DNA from: Primula veris
Lineage: Eukaryota; Streptophyta; Magnoliopsida; Ericales; Primulaceae
DNA: 64,000 nucleotides
Direction: 5' to 3'
Assembly: GCA_963682055.1 (NCBI GenBank)
Contig: OY821744.1
Coordinates: forward strand, 9,836,835-9,900,834
Shown: in pieces, positions 33,999-46,975 of the stretch
Layout of the letters: the number at the start of each line of letters is the position of its first letter
How positions within the stretch are numbered: position 1 is the stretch's first letter
Notes under the pieces: model-generated
What the model was told of the DNA's origin: nothing
What the model saw: only the letters and a program-made list of their open reading frames with translations
Databases searched by the model: none
Program-made: the position numbers and the translations under genes

Positions 33999-34089
33999 GT
34001 TTGTTTCTTGCTTATTTTTTAAGTGCCACTTTTTTAAAAGCACTTGTTTGTCTTTACTTTTGTTGGTGGTGGTGTATAATTGTCTGCAG

Positions 34090-34240
34090 GAGTATAGCCG
34101 TTCCAGTTACTTGGCCTGCGAAAGCGAGTGGTGGAAGGGAAGCTTTTAAGGATGACGGGGATTATACAAGGTTCCTAGAGAACCAAGTTGCTTCACTTAG
34201 TCTGAAGGATGAGCAAGGGTCCTCCTCGACTAATAGGTGA
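34090..34240 (+). CDS. Locus B exon 8 (C-terminus)
   Basis: Acceptor ttgtctgcag. Encodes SIAVPVTWPAKASGGREAF, then FLENQVASLSLKDEQGSSSTNR and TGA 34238-34240. The stop overlaps a good donor (AATAG|GTGATC, 34237), so a further exon is possible. Confidence 0.85.
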
Positions 34241-34424
34241 TCAATCAAATATACTCTTTCAGACCGGATGCAGTCATTAATAAGTATTTTTATTGATGTT
34301 TTCAAATATACGACTCCAAGAAATATTTTGGAATTACTAACTATATGCTGAAATAGGCACCAGATTTCTTTTTCTCATAATTCAAAAATACAGTCATCGT
34401 TTTTTATTGTTGTTCATTTTACAG

Positions 34425-34567
34425 AAATCATGTTCAGCATTCGCAATAGCCAAGACGAAGAAAATGTTAGGAACTTGGGAACACTTGCAGCGCAAAGTTG
34501 GGTTCATTGACAAACCAGCTTCATGTTGCCCATTAACGTTTCAAAATTTGCAATCTCAAGAAAGATG
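34425..34567 (+). other. Possible exon 9 of locus B
   Basis: After acceptor cattttacag an open frame of 47 codons begins KSCSAFAIAKTKKML. It is homologous to 2865-2719 in locus A, open in the same register. Splicing from AATAG|GTGATC would instead enter another frame and stop after RNHVQHSQ. The true end of the protein is undecided. Confidence 0.35.
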
Positions 34568-34699
34568 ACAAGTTTTGTTTGGAAAAATAGTCAGATGATC
34601 CACATTGAAACTATTTGTTTTATTTTGCTTTTCGCCTCCTGGTGTGTGAAATGTTGTCATATGCGTTTTCTCTTTCATACTTTTTGTTCTTTTGGATTT

Positions 34700-35056
34700 G
34701 GGAAAATTATTAAAATGGTACTCAACCTATTAATTTTTAGTGATTTGGTACCCAACTTAACACACTTTCTAAATTGTTACCTAACCTATACATTTCGCTC
34801 TAATTTGGTACACAACCTAACACTTTTTCTAATTTAGTACCCAACCTAACATTTTTTTCTAATTTGTTACCCAACCTATGCGTTAAAAACCGATGATCGA
34901 AGACAGATTGAGTCCCTTAATTGGACTGTATACGTATAGGTTGGGTACCAAATTAGAGCGAAATGTATAGGTTATGTACCAAATTAGAAAGTGTGTTAGG
35001 TTGGGTACCAAATCACTAAAACCTGATAGGTTATGTACCATTTTAGCATTTTTTCC
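34700..35056. mobile_element. Foldback Mutator-like MITE, uninterrupted copy
   Basis: Length 357 bp, with long imperfect inverted ends (attaaaatggtactcaacct and its inverse) and internal gggtaccaaattag repeats. The flanks tttggattt and tttggataa look like a 9-bp duplication with two changes. At 34921-34940 it reads ttggactgtatacgtatagg, the unbroken form of the site where the SIRE is inserted at 7031. Confidence 0.85.
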
Positions 35057-36100
35057 TTTGGATAAAGATTTTCAAGGGTTACAATTTTAGATGCATCGCA
35101 AGAAGAAATGACAAACAATACTCTATTTGGTTAAACTAATAGTTAGTAATTGTTATTTACAATACTCTATTAGTTTGTTTGAGTATGTGCAAACAGATCG
35201 AATAGCAATTCAGTTGAATAATACATGCACCAGATACGCAAAATATTCAGTTATAGGAGATTCAGCAAATCAAGTAAATATTGTTGTTGGACTGTTTTAA
35301 ACGTGATATTTACTGAAGATATAAAGTGTATCAAGATCAAATATTGTGCGACAAGATAAGGTAGTGCAAAAAATTGTGTGAAGACAAAGTCAAACACAAT
35401 TATCGTGAATAAGTAAAATGTATTATCTCTAAGCGTGATTTATAAATGCATAGGGTTGCATCTTTGCAGCTTAGATATTCAGAATTTAAACTTTTTATTC
35501 ATAGAACAAACACTACGGTGAAAAAATATCAATGGTGGGATGTCATTAGATTCCTAAATGATAGTTGAGAGTTATGAGCAGTGTGACAAATGTCTTGGTT
35601 AGAGAAAACAGCAAAACAAATCTCTTGTATACATGAGATTGTAGGAATTCTTTCTTAAGTAGGCTTTTGAGGATATAAAGTTTTATATGTACTTTTTAAA
35701 TATTGTAACAAACGTTGGTATTCCAATTTAACCGGAGTAAAAATAAAAACGAAATTGCCATCTAAAAGTGGAAACAAGTTAGAAAAGTAATTCATGTAAA
35801 TATATAAGCAAGACCCATGAAAACAAAGTCTAAGATATGTATGAGTAATGTTATATCATAAGAATTAGGGGCAATGATCAAAATATATTAACAAAATATA
35901 TAACAGTTAAAAAAAATATTCCAAAACATACAATTACACATATAAAAACGAAACCAGTACGGGTATGATACTAATACGGGTACTGTACAAAAACTTTAAA
36001 AACCTACCCTAATAATTCAAAAACTTTAAAATGTTATTATAAAAAAAAAACACATATATATTATAGAAGTTACCGCTTATCTCATAAAAAACTCATTAAT
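35057..36100. other. Intergenic, no feature seen
   Basis: AT-rich DNA without a supported ORF, RNA gene or clear repeat. Confidence 0.5.
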
Positions 36101-36121
36101 TATATATATATATAATTTAAT

Positions 36122-36124
<3 letters not shown>

Positions 36125-36182
<58 letters not shown>
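36125..36182. repeat. (AT)n microsatellite
   Basis: About 29 AT dinucleotides, flanked on both sides by tataatttaattgatat, so the array probably expanded inside a short duplicated segment. Confidence 0.9.
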
Positions 36183-36186
<4 letters not shown>

Positions 36187-36282
36187 AATTGATATACCCT
36201 TATCGTATTGTATCATAAATTTAAAAAAAATCCGTATCAATGTACTCGTGCAAGTTAGCAATTAGCTATCTCTAAAAAATGT

Positions 36283-37030
36283 GCATACACAACCGTAAAA
36301 AATGTGTATATACAATCCAAAATAAGTGCATAATTAATCCAAAATAAGTGCATAAACAACCGTGAAAAAATATGCATACACAATCCAAAAAATATGCATA
36401 CATAATCGTGAAAAATGTGCATACACAATCGAGAAAAATGTCTACATAATCCGAAAAAGTACATACACAATCTAAAAAATTGCATACACAATGCAGAAAA
36501 TATTATACACAATCGAAAAAAATGCATATATAATCCGAAAAAGTGCATACATAATCAGAAAAATACATACACAATCGAGAAATGTGTATAAACAATCGAG
36601 AAAAGTGCATACAAAATAAGAAAAATACATAAATAATACAAAAAATACTTACACAATACCAAAAATGCATACATAATAAGAAACATGCATACACAATAAT
36701 AAAAGTGCATAGACAATCGAGAAAATGTATACACAATCGAGAAAACTGCATACACAATACACAAAAGTGCATACACAGTCGAGCAAAGTGCATACACAAT
36801 CGATGAAAGTGCATACACAACCCCAAAATCTGAATATACAATCTAAAAAAGTACATACACAATCAAGAAAAATGCATAGACAATATAAAAAAATCCATAA
36901 AAAAACAAGAAAGTATATACACAATTGAGAAAAGTCAATACACAATCTAGAAAGCATACACAATCGAGCAAAGTGCATGCATAGTAGAGAAAATACATAC
37001 ACAATCAATAAATTACATACTCAAATCCAA
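36283..37030. repeat. Minisatellite with a ~21-bp unit
   Basis: Some 35 imperfect units of consensus aaaagtgcatacacaatcga g. Because the unit is near 21 bp, stop-free reading is common on the minus strand, where overlapping frames give heptad peptides such as CMHFSRL. These are artefacts of the repeat. Confidence 0.88.
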
Positions 37031-38211
37031 AAAATTGCATATAATTTACGTGAAACTAAAAATATATCAAATCCGGATGTATTCGAACCACTAAGCTGCT
37101 GAACCCAAGTTCGAGATCAAACGCTCTTAGCATTTTTAGATTACAAATCTACACAACCGCTAAATAAAAGAATCGATTATATTTTGTCAACAACTTATGA
37201 GCACTCAAAATTTCACATTAAAATTCATTTTTAACATGAACTAAATAAAAATATCAAATAAAACATAGAAAAAAAGGTATAAACAATAATATTAAACCAT
37301 TTTTCCAAATTAAATATCCATAATATAAAGTTAAAATCAAATAAACAATAGAATAAAGTCTAAAAAATAACATTAAAAAAATAAGAAACTCAAATAGTAT
37401 ATGATATATGATCGAAACACTAACATTTCAAAACATTCTCAAATGAAAAGTCAAAACCCAATTATCTTTTTTTAATTAAAAAAATTAAACAAAACTACAA
37501 CAATTTTCCACAATAAAATAAAGTAATAAACAAAAAAGCTCAATGATTATAGGTATTAGTAAAAAAAAAAGTTACCAATAGGTTATTTAAATACATAAAA
37601 CGGTTTTTATCAAACAAAACTAGACTTTTATGAAAGCTAATTCGGCTAAATTTCATTTTAGACGATATATGAAACTCTGATGACTTAATTGACCATACCA
37701 ATCGGTTCAGAGACCCCAAAAACCCTGCCAATTTGATATAAAATTCGACCTAATTGGTTCGGATCTCTAAATAGAAGTTTTACCACAAACTCACCATAGT
37801 AACAAAAATCTGAGTAAACATCACAACATCATCTATGGAGATGGGGATGGATGGGGAGATAGATAGATAGAGATACGTATGTATAGAGAGAGAAAAAGTG
37901 GGAGATTCTTTTGAAAGAGAGAGAGAGTGAGAGATTGAGTTTTTTATTTTTGAGGATTGTAGTTTTTGTGAACAATTATTTTGGAATTGACTTTTTGATA
38001 ATTAGAGTTAAAAAGTTGTAGTTATTGGTAATATTCTCTAAAAATTAACATAACAGATTAATAGGAATGATGTGTTATGTTTTGTACCAGCTTGGAGATC
38101 CTCACTAACTGAATCGGGAATGTGGCATTTCTAAAGTCAATTTAAGGTAAGGTAAATGCAATGCATTGATGTTCAAACCGAGGTCATGCTGAGTCCAAAT
38201 CTTCTATCTCA
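37031..38211. other. AT-rich intergenic DNA
   Basis: No gene supported. A tRNA-like remnant (gtattcgaaccactaagctg) lies near 37080, and a GATA/GAGA simple repeat at about 37860-37930. Confidence 0.45.
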
Positions 38212-38546
38212 TTTCTCTATCCCTTCCGTGTCCCCTTGCTTATTTTATTCAAAAAAAAATTCTAAAAAACTTAAAAAAAATTGTACAATTACTATAATAC
38301 ATGTATCAATACATTTCAATAATTATTTTTAAAAGAAAATTCACACAAAATTTATTTTGGAATAAATGTATAAATTAGTGTAAATTAAACATTGAATATT
38401 AAAAAAATTGTTTAAAACAATATTATGTTCAAATATTTTAAAATTTGAATATAATATAATATAAAATTGTATAAATTTGTGGTATAAGTTGTGAAAATTT
38501 AAAATTTGAGTGAAAATAAGCAAGGGGGCACGGAATGAGATAGAGA
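38212..38546. mobile_element. Foldback MITE, about 335 bp
   Basis: The left end tctctatcccttccgtgtcc and then ccttgctta are the inverted complement of the right end (taagcaagggggcacggaat, then gagatagaga). The interior is AT-rich. I cannot fix the target duplication or superfamily. Confidence 0.6.
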
Positions 38547-40129
38547 ATAGTTTATTCTAAACTGGTAGATTTGTTTTTTTGAACGATATACTCAAGTTAT
38601 ATATGATGACTAAGAATAGTATGATAAAAGAAAAAAATGAGGAGCGATGGCGGCTGATTGAGATTAGGGTTTATTAGATGAGCTTTTATAGAAAAGTTTG
38701 ATATAATACGTTTATAAACGTCGCCTAATCTCAATGATTCTAGGGCAACACGGGTTACATTTTGGGCCTAATGGGACATAGTTATATTTTACTTTACCTC
38801 TCAGGACATGCTATACAAATTGTATAAATTAAGGGGTTAATTTTAGTCGTGTAGCCATCTAAAACTCTATTAAGTACTAGCCCAACACGGGGTCGGTTTT
38901 TTAATTGTTCGTTCCTTTATCTTTCGGTCGTATAAGAATGTACAAGATGTTCAAAAATCTAACATATATATATCATGAAGATTAAAGAGTTCACGTGGAG
39001 ACTTTTGATTATAAATAGTTCAAAAAATTAAGCTTCTTTTTTGTTTTGTTTTTTGTGAATAGTAAATTGACAAATGAAATATGATAATTATTGTATTGTG
39101 TCATTTGTTAACAGTAGTATTTATTCAAATTTCGGTAGCTTGGCAACATAATTATACTAATTCATTTTAAGTTTTTCTTTATATTTTGTAACAGATTCCT
39201 GACAATTTTTTTGTGTTACAAACTTGCAATTGTTGTCGTATAAAAACTAATAAGTTTGTTACAATTTTGTTGCTCATATAAAATTCTGTTACTACTTTAG
39301 TTGCTGAAAATCATCAACAAGTCAAACAGTATCATACCATTTTGTTGGTGATTTTTTGTTAATCTTAAATCAGCAACATAATTTCTGATTTAGCAACAAA
39401 ATCTTCAATTGCGAACTGGACTATTTCTTATAGTATGACCATAAACTAAATAAATTTGTTTAGTTTAAGGTTGTACATGATACATGAGAGTGGGATAAGA
39501 TTTGTGGCAAATTTGAATGCAATAAGATGGTGCATCAAAATAGAAAAGTGCATCACGAGTAACATATATAAGACAACAATTTATTTGTTATTCATGTTAT
39601 AATTTTAATGCTTACAATGTTAATCTATGTAAAGGCATTTGTAAAAAAAAAACAAAACTACTAAAATTGTAGCAATATTTAGTATGAGGATACAAAAATA
39701 CACCATTTGATTAAACATGTTCCAAACAAATCATCTTGAAGGTTTCATACATGTGCCATCACTACAAAAGCTAAGTTAGACGACAACTGATATCTGCAAG
39801 GGATTGTCTATATGGTATGGTAACTAATCCACGGCCAAACTGTGACTCTAAAAATTAATCGGACTATCAAAGGTTCTTCAATTGAATATTTAATTACTAC
39901 ATCAATAATTTTACGACGGATTTGCAAAACGTCTTTTTTACTTTTGACTCTTTGGATTAGAAGTAAATCTTTTCTGGGTAAGTAATCCATTTCTAATGCC
40001 AAACTTCAACAGTGCCTTTTGACAAATGACACGTCTCTTTAACAGTCACTCTTTGGCGACATATTCGTGCTATTGATCAGTCTCAAAGCATTTAACTTTT
40101 ATTAGTCAAGTTAATTTTGATCAAACTTA
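38547..40129. other. Intergenic with possible CACTA remnants
   Basis: CACTA-like ends occur at about 39760 (cactacaaaagc) and 39430 (ttcttatagtatg), but I cannot pair them. No gene supported. Confidence 0.4.
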
Positions 40130-40850
40130 GATAAGAAGGCGGTGAAGGTGAAGCCCTACGTAGGAAGACAAATACGTCACTGCAGTATATGACGGCTATC
40201 AGTTGATGGAGTATATTTTTACTTTTTAGACAAAATTGAATAATAACAGATGTTAATAAGTCCACGCATTTTGAAAGCAGGTAATCTCTTTCATTATGAA
40301 CTTCAAAAACCCTAACCTGGATATGTAATTTAACAATCAAGCAACGTACCAAAAAAGTTTCAATTATCATTGGAAATATGTTTAAGAGTTTCCATGATAA
40401 CACAACTACAGTATTTAAAGGCCAGAACAGCAGCTTAACATTGTTTCGAATCAAACAGAATACACAGGACAATTCTTTATTTATTCAAAAGTTTAGAAAT
40501 TTAAGCGATAACTAAATTGGGAAAGTTACATCTGATCCCGTTCATTTTATTGTCTCTGTATCTTCTGATTATTCTCAAGGTGCTGAACTTGATTCCTGAT
40601 TGAGCATTGCAATTTTATTTTGTTTCCTCTAAACTTTCTAGCCATCCTTTATTGTTTCTCATACTCTTCTTTACTGTTATACTCGTCGCACCTTTATCCT
40701 ATTTTCATTTTGAAGCTTATCCAACTGTTCTTGTGCCTTCGCCAACTGCTTCTTCAGACAATTATCTAGTTGTTTCTGTAGTTATATGTATATACATGTT
40801 CAAATACACACAAAATACTATATGTGTAAATTTGCAAACTGAAATTGAAC
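40130..40850. repeat. Second copy of the block at 163-351 / 1238-1720
   Basis: Same orientation and order as the left copy, without the foldback insert. Identity is about 80-85% by eye. No conserved ORF. Confidence 0.65.
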
Positions 40851-40930
40851 AATAATATGACTTGCATTTAGATGGAGAAGATTCAAAATAAGATTGACTT
40901 GAACAATAATATGACTTGAACAAACGGTAT

Positions 40931-41070
40931 AAACTTATCAGATTTGATTGGAACCTAAGCTTAAACTTATCAGATTTGATTGGAACCTAAGCTTAAACTT
41001 ATCAGATTTGATTGGAACCTAGAATTGACAAACGCTATAAACTTATCAGATTTGATTGGAACCTAAGCTT
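40931..41070. repeat. Tandem 32-bp repeat, four copies
   Basis: Unit aaacttatcagatttgattg gaacctaagctt starts at 40931, 40963, 40995 and 41039. The third copy is truncated, which gives 44-bp spacing to the last. Confidence 0.9.
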
Positions 41071-43217
41071 ACTTTTTAGCTAAAGGCAAAATAAAAGAAT
41101 TTAAGCAACAAAGTAGTGGACACCTCTGCTTTCTAGATAAGATGCCAATACAGACACAATTTAAAAAAGAGCAATGTTATGGCCACCCTCATAATTCATT
41201 CGAAAAGTCTACCCGCTGACATGGAATAATCCTAGTCAACTCTTTCTAAACACGTGTCAAGTAATCTCAGCAAAAAAAAAAAATGTCTACTAGCTACTAC
41301 TAAGGAGGAAAAGAGTCATCTCATTATCAACACTAATTACTATCTTAATCTTTCTAGTTATTCATTTATACATATCGTTTATTTGTATTTCTATTTAAAA
41401 ATTTGTGGTCAAATTTTGACATTAACATTTGAATAAAAAAAATTAGAAGATAGCAGTACAAGTCACGTCACGTAATAAAAATTCAACATACTAAAAACTC
41501 AAGTAAAAATACAGTAGAACCCTAGTTAACATTATCCTAAATTTAAATATTAATTAAAAAAATAAAAATTATTAAATCTAAAAATACAACCCACTAAAAA
41601 GTCGAATAAAAATATACTAGAACTCTACTTTACCCTACCCAAAATTTAAATATTAATTAAAAAAAAAATTGTTAAATATAGTATTACTAACAATCAAAAC
41701 CCTTGATGAGGTGTATATGATATATAATGTGGGTTGATTTTTTTGGTAGGAAAAATGTTTGAGCAAATGCATTTTCCTTTAAAAAAAGTAAAATGCTTTT
41801 ACTCACATATTTTTCCTACCCAAAAAATCAACCCGTTGATGTGTCATATTACATGGCATATTCACTATATTAATATTTAAATTTAGATTAGTCTCAATTA
41901 GGGTTTTACTATATTTTTATTTGAGTTTTTACTGGATTGGGTTTTTATATTTAACAATTTTTCCTATTTTTAATTAATATTTAAATTTAGGGTTCGCTCA
42001 ACTAGTGTTCTACTGTTGTGTGACATATTAGCTCGTTATAGATATATATAGAGATATGTATAGATATAGAGAGAGGTATGAGAAACAAAACAATGAGTGT
42101 TTATTCATTAATATAATTGTACAGAGAGATACATCAAGAGACCACTGAGCCTCTTTATATAATAGAGTATAGGGTTACATATGCTAGCAAAAGCCCAAAA
42201 TAGGCCCAATAGAGTAAGGCCCAAGATGGCCAATAATATTCTACAACACTCCCCCTTTGGACGTCTTGATTTCTTCGCCTTCATGCTGTCGATGTGAGTC
42301 GAGTTTATTCGCAGTGCTAAACACATAAAAACCTTAGGGACGGAAAACCCAGTGTGGGACAAAACCGGTACCTAGGAGAAACTGTGTAGCCGAATGATAT
42401 AGGGCGAAATTCTATGTAATTAACTAACCACAAAACAGTGTGCCTCATCAAAACCCTGCCGGAGCAAACCCAATGGGAAAATCTCTGATCAAAGAAAAAA
42501 GAGTGCAACAGTGATAGTAGTAGTGGATCAACCACAAAACAGGTGCCTCATCAAAACCTTTCTAGAGTAAACCTAGTGGGAAAAAATCTCTAGTCGAAGG
42601 ACAAAAGAGTACATAGTGGTAAGAAGTATACAACAGGATACTCCCCCTAATTTCGGCAATCTTAAGTGAGATATAAATGGGAACGTGTCTCGCTAAAAAC
42701 CTTGCCAAGGAAAACCCAGTGGGAAAAAAACCTGGTCTAAGGACAAAAAGAGTACACGAGCATGCGACTGGATGCTCCCCCTCACTTGCACACGACAGGG
42801 TACGAGAATTTCGACTAAGTAGTAATTAGTGCAATAAGCATTCACCTGGATGCTCCCCCTCACTTGCACACGACTGTGTGCAAAGATTTCATATTCCAAG
42901 AAAGAGTACGAGCATTCGACTGAATGCCTCATTTACTTGCACACGACTGTATGCAAGAAAATATAACGTGGAATAAACCGAGCATTCGACATGATGCTCT
43001 TAAACTTCATATGTGAAGATTTATTTCGGCAATAAATGTTAAATAACATAATCTAGTCATGTCTCTCTTGATCGATAACAACAACTTCTCCTCAAATAAG
43101 ACAAGTGTTTTATCTGGATCGTGAGACAGATCATATGTAATTCAAATATGGCTAATACGAGCTCGAAGCCATATACTCTAGTCGTTTCATAGAGCACGAG
43201 TAGAATTTTAGCAATAT

Positions 43218-43261
43218 CCCTTATACGGGTCTGATAAGTAACCGGCATCGGTATAACCGAA
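43218..43261 (-). pseudogene. Copia RNase H remnant
   Basis: Reads FGYTDAGYLSDPYKG, matching the copia RNase H motif with its catalytic Asp (ADAGYLSDP). Frames break on both sides. Confidence 0.6.
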
Positions 43262-46200
43262 AAAGGGTTGCGTTAATTCGAGTACCGAAGGGGGTAGGTA
43301 CACTCGATGACGCAAATGGGATAAGACAAGCCCTCATCCATAGTTACCTTAAGGTAATGGGAAAATGTCTTTTATGCCATTTCGATGGCAGCGTGTTAGC
43401 ACGATGTTGTGTCGAGCTATACCATTCACAGCATACGAGATGTTCGTCCTAGCACATTAGACCAAGTACAATGATGCGCTTATTGTACTTAGATATGAAC
43501 ATGATGGTTCAATATCTCTTCATCGTCTCATCAGGGACTGACTGGGTCTATATCAATGTCTAGTGATCGAACGATCATGGGAGAATTTGACGACTTAGCG
43601 TCATGATGACTAAAACGTCATAACACCTTCTGGGTGTAGTCTAAATCATGGACTTAGATTCAATCTTTACGGGACTCGATCATCGAGCCGAGTCACTACC
43701 GTGTCTTCCCAAGATCCTTCATCTCGAAGGGCAAATTCAAAATGTGGATTGCTTCATAACAAGCAAGGGCATAATACTTGTTCAAGTATCCCATGCTGAT
43801 CAAGTACTCACTTAGGCGGTATACCACATCCGCTCAGATTATATTAATCCATATAGTGAACGTCTCAGTCAATTGAGATCGTGTTCCGTAGTCAAGAACT
43901 ACTTGATTTAAGCACATGAAGTCACACAGGGACCTTCATCTATATCTCTTTGTCTAAATTCTCATAGAGATAAAACAGTGACCACAATCACATGCTGCAT
44001 AATCAGTTTTTTGGAAAACTACTAAACTGATAAAGTAGGGAACCGTTATAACGTCCATTACGAGTAAATCAACCATCTCGTAATCAATTCCAAGATATGA
44101 GATAAGCCTTGCGCTTCTATGCAAGAATTCTACAATCTCATTATTCTCATCATTTTTCCTTACGAATTACCAAATAAACGAACTCGTTTAACATTTGTGG
44201 TGTTGGAGCTGCAGGTCCGAACACACTTTTGCTAAGGAGTCTACTTGGATTGCAAGTTTCCATTAGTCCAGACTATTCTACGTTGACTTCAGGCAACGGT
44301 ACATGGTTCCCTGTCATAATTTGCTCATATTATCAGTCGTCACTGAATATATGAACAAGTAATCAATGACAGTATCGTTTCGCTTCAATATCGTTTAAGA
44401 TATCATGATCGACAGATATTTCGAGATTTTTAGGATGAGGAGGAAATCACACATCTCCTTGATCCTTTATAATTTCGTGCGACAAACAAATTTCAGTTCA
44501 CCACCTCTGGGGCTGAACGAATTTGGAACCAGTCAACTTCCTCGTATCTTGGGAAGGATGACAGACTGACGGCCGACGGCAGCGTCCTTTGCTTGGCGGG
44601 TTCGGCCAAAGCAACGTGTTACGATAGGAACACGACGTCCGACTGGGACGTCTATCCTTGCAAGCATTTTGCAGCAGGTATAAATGATCTCGTGACATCT
44701 CATAAAGACATTAAATACATCTGGCATTTAGTTAGACTTGAGGGAGTCTATGCACTTACTTATCACTAAGTGCAGTTTTGGGGATCAAGCTAAGACTGAG
44801 TCGGTTATGCCACGTTACTCCACGTCGTTACTTATCAACGGTAACGTGCAAATCTCCCCCTAACGATGGGGAGAACAGTCTTAGCGATGTCACTTTCGCA
44901 TATCATGCGGTAAAGAGGTCGCTTGCCAAGGTTACTCTATCAATTGATAGGCATGGGATTCATAATCAACTTATGTCCCCTTCAGAGGTCCATATTTTGA
45001 ACGCTATAGCGGCTCCATCAAAATATTAATTAAGCACTCCAAACACGCGTTAATATGAGACTTCTGGCTCATAACCAGTAACCAGCTGGTATGCATATGG
45101 TGTCTGAGTGTCTATGGGCCTCATAACGGACCAATGCAGCAAAATAGCATAACCCCACACGGAAATATAAATCTTGGTGCGCAAGACCAAGAAGTGCGTG
45201 CAATCATTTGCAGTCGCATCATCAAAATTTCCGTGAGTCCATTTGGGTCTGAACATAATCGACAGAATGTTCAATTTCCAAACTCAAGTAATTCAAATCG
45301 AAATTTCGATTCTTACTCTTCGGTATTATCAAGTTGACTAAACTTTTCAGGATAATCCGGATCATGAGCCATCAACTTAATGATAAGGCTAAGAGTTTGG
45401 GAAGTGCTGCATTTATGTGGACAACAGTAAAATGTGACCATATTGTCGATGTATCAACCATAACCATTTATATTTATGGTCCGTCTTATGGTTGGATAAG
45501 TCCACAATAACTCCTTCAATTCTTTACAATAATTCTACGAGTTCATTTTGTGATCTTTACACATACTAGTCTTTCAAAGTGAGCATTAGTGGCATTAATT
45601 TCGGATTAATCACGAAATATATCCTCAAAGAGAATCCAAATGCGATGCGATTATAAATCAACCATCGTCTTTTGACCCGGGAATATCTCATCCGGTCAAT
45701 GCCCCAATATCAAAATGCTCTTATCAATCGACGACATGCGAATGATAGTACAGACAATCATGTCTTAGCATCTAAATCATTTATCATTCGACGACAGGCG
45801 AAATGATAAGGTAACTTTAAATTCTTTAAAAAATGTGGTAGCAACCACTTGAAAGACATTTCAACTCCTCTAAAATACGCTTTTGGTCATATTGAATGAA
45901 GGCTATGTAAAGAAATTTTAATTCTTTCATGAGCTATTACCAGATTACATTGGTTTTCTCGAATATTTTATAACTCAACAAGGTACGGCAGGACCTACAT
46001 GAGTATAAGATCTCATATTTGACAAATCAATTTGGTTTTACCAAAGATTTTGATTTGGAACGACATGTCCAGAATCGTTGTCACCGAGTACTCTTTTAGG
46101 CAAATAGTTGGTGAAATTATGAGGTACACTGTTACCCACTATTTCCAAAAAAATCAACTACCCCACAAGTATTGCCTAAAATTTCATAATATAAAGTTTG

Positions 46201-46615
46201 GTCACATTTGTCAAAGGAATTTGCTCAAAACACTTTAAATTATATCGAGAAATTTCATAAACAGGCAAACCATAATCCAAAAGTATGTCCAAATGGAAAA
46301 ACATAATCCAGATGAGCGAAAAAAATGGCTCAATGATTTATCAAAATCAATAAAAAAAAAGGTACCAAACTTATTTGAGCCACAAAATCGGGGGTCTCAA
46401 GAGTTTTCTTTCAGTTATCTTTAACCACATTAGCATCGAGTTTTTTTTCACCTTTATAATAGTTTTGAACTATTTAAGGAGTAACCGTGCATGACCTTTG
46501 TCTTTATAGCATAGAGTTGCCTCATTGAGCAATATCTCTTGCTTTATGACAACGGGCCATATTGTTCCTTTCAATTACTGTCTTGAAACCACAGGTTTTC
46601 GATTTTGACGATTGT

Positions 46616-46975
46616 CTAAAATCTCGCTTGGCTAGGCAATTCATCGGGATCGTGATAGTTCGAGACAAATAACACTTGTCTTGGTTCTCGATTTGTGGAA
46701 AAAAAATGTACACGAAGAGCATTAATATCAGGCAAACAATTCGCCATTGACCCAATAGGATTAAAACTACTCACCGGGGCAATTTTCTTATCCAATAACA
46801 AATGGGCGATAAAGGAACATGGTGAATATAAATTCACGATACTGCTTATGGAATACAATTTCCAAGCTAGTATTTTGGTGAAGGATTGCTCCAATATGTC
46901 AATTTCCGACATTTGTTCACCATAGACGTCATCACGTCTCAAATTTGGCGGCGGAATAAAATAACGCCTTAGCAT
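46616..46975 (-). pseudogene. Copia Gag remnant
   Basis: A 119-codon frame with GEQMSEIDILEQSFTK, then SFNPIGSMANCLPDINALRV, resembles the middle of Gag in one copia lineage (GE.ITD.DMLEKTFST ... RPTGS.PLPEVNA). The stretch between is out of frame. Confidence 0.5.

Larger units (their letters stand above)
26464..34240 (+). pseudogene. SEN1/UPF1-like SF1 helicase (locus B), one nonsense codon
   Basis: Eight exons with GT-AG splice sites give an 1100-codon frame: 26464-26577, 28085-28633, 29509-30831, 31646-31970, 32860-33121, 33218-33434, 33637-33998, 34090-34240. Motifs by residue: LDDSQKKAV, Walker A GPPGTGKT 278-285, TLTCAPTNIAV, Lys-rich insert about 400-460, Walker B DEAAQ 624-628, GDERQLPAM 650-658, QYRMHPS 690-696, [23 protein letters not shown] and [10 protein letters not shown]. 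This is the SF1B UPF1/SEN1 fold, ATP-driven RNA or RNA-DNA helicases of the nucleus. The single defect is TAA at 31688-31690 (codon 677) where locus A has TTG (Leu). It would leave 676 residues with the first RecA-like domain but not the second. It could be a young pseudogene, a truncated product or a sequencing error. Family assignment is firm; function is inferred. Confidence 0.88.

Noticed and set aside
36255..37008. Overlapping minus-strand ORFs of up to 119 codons with Cys/Phe-rich heptads
   Set aside because: They arise from the 21-bp minisatellite; several frames are open at once and none resembles a protein.
39420..39790. CACTA-like ends ttcttatagtatg and cactacaaaagc
   Set aside because: Orientation and sequence do not pair into one element.
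40931..41070. CRISPR-like array
   Set aside because: The four 32-bp units are directly adjacent with no spacers, and the context is a plant genome.
44498..45337. Several 60-80-codon ORFs on both strands
   Set aside because: They lie inside the decayed copia at 42014-48982 and are not conserved; I could match none to pol with confidence.
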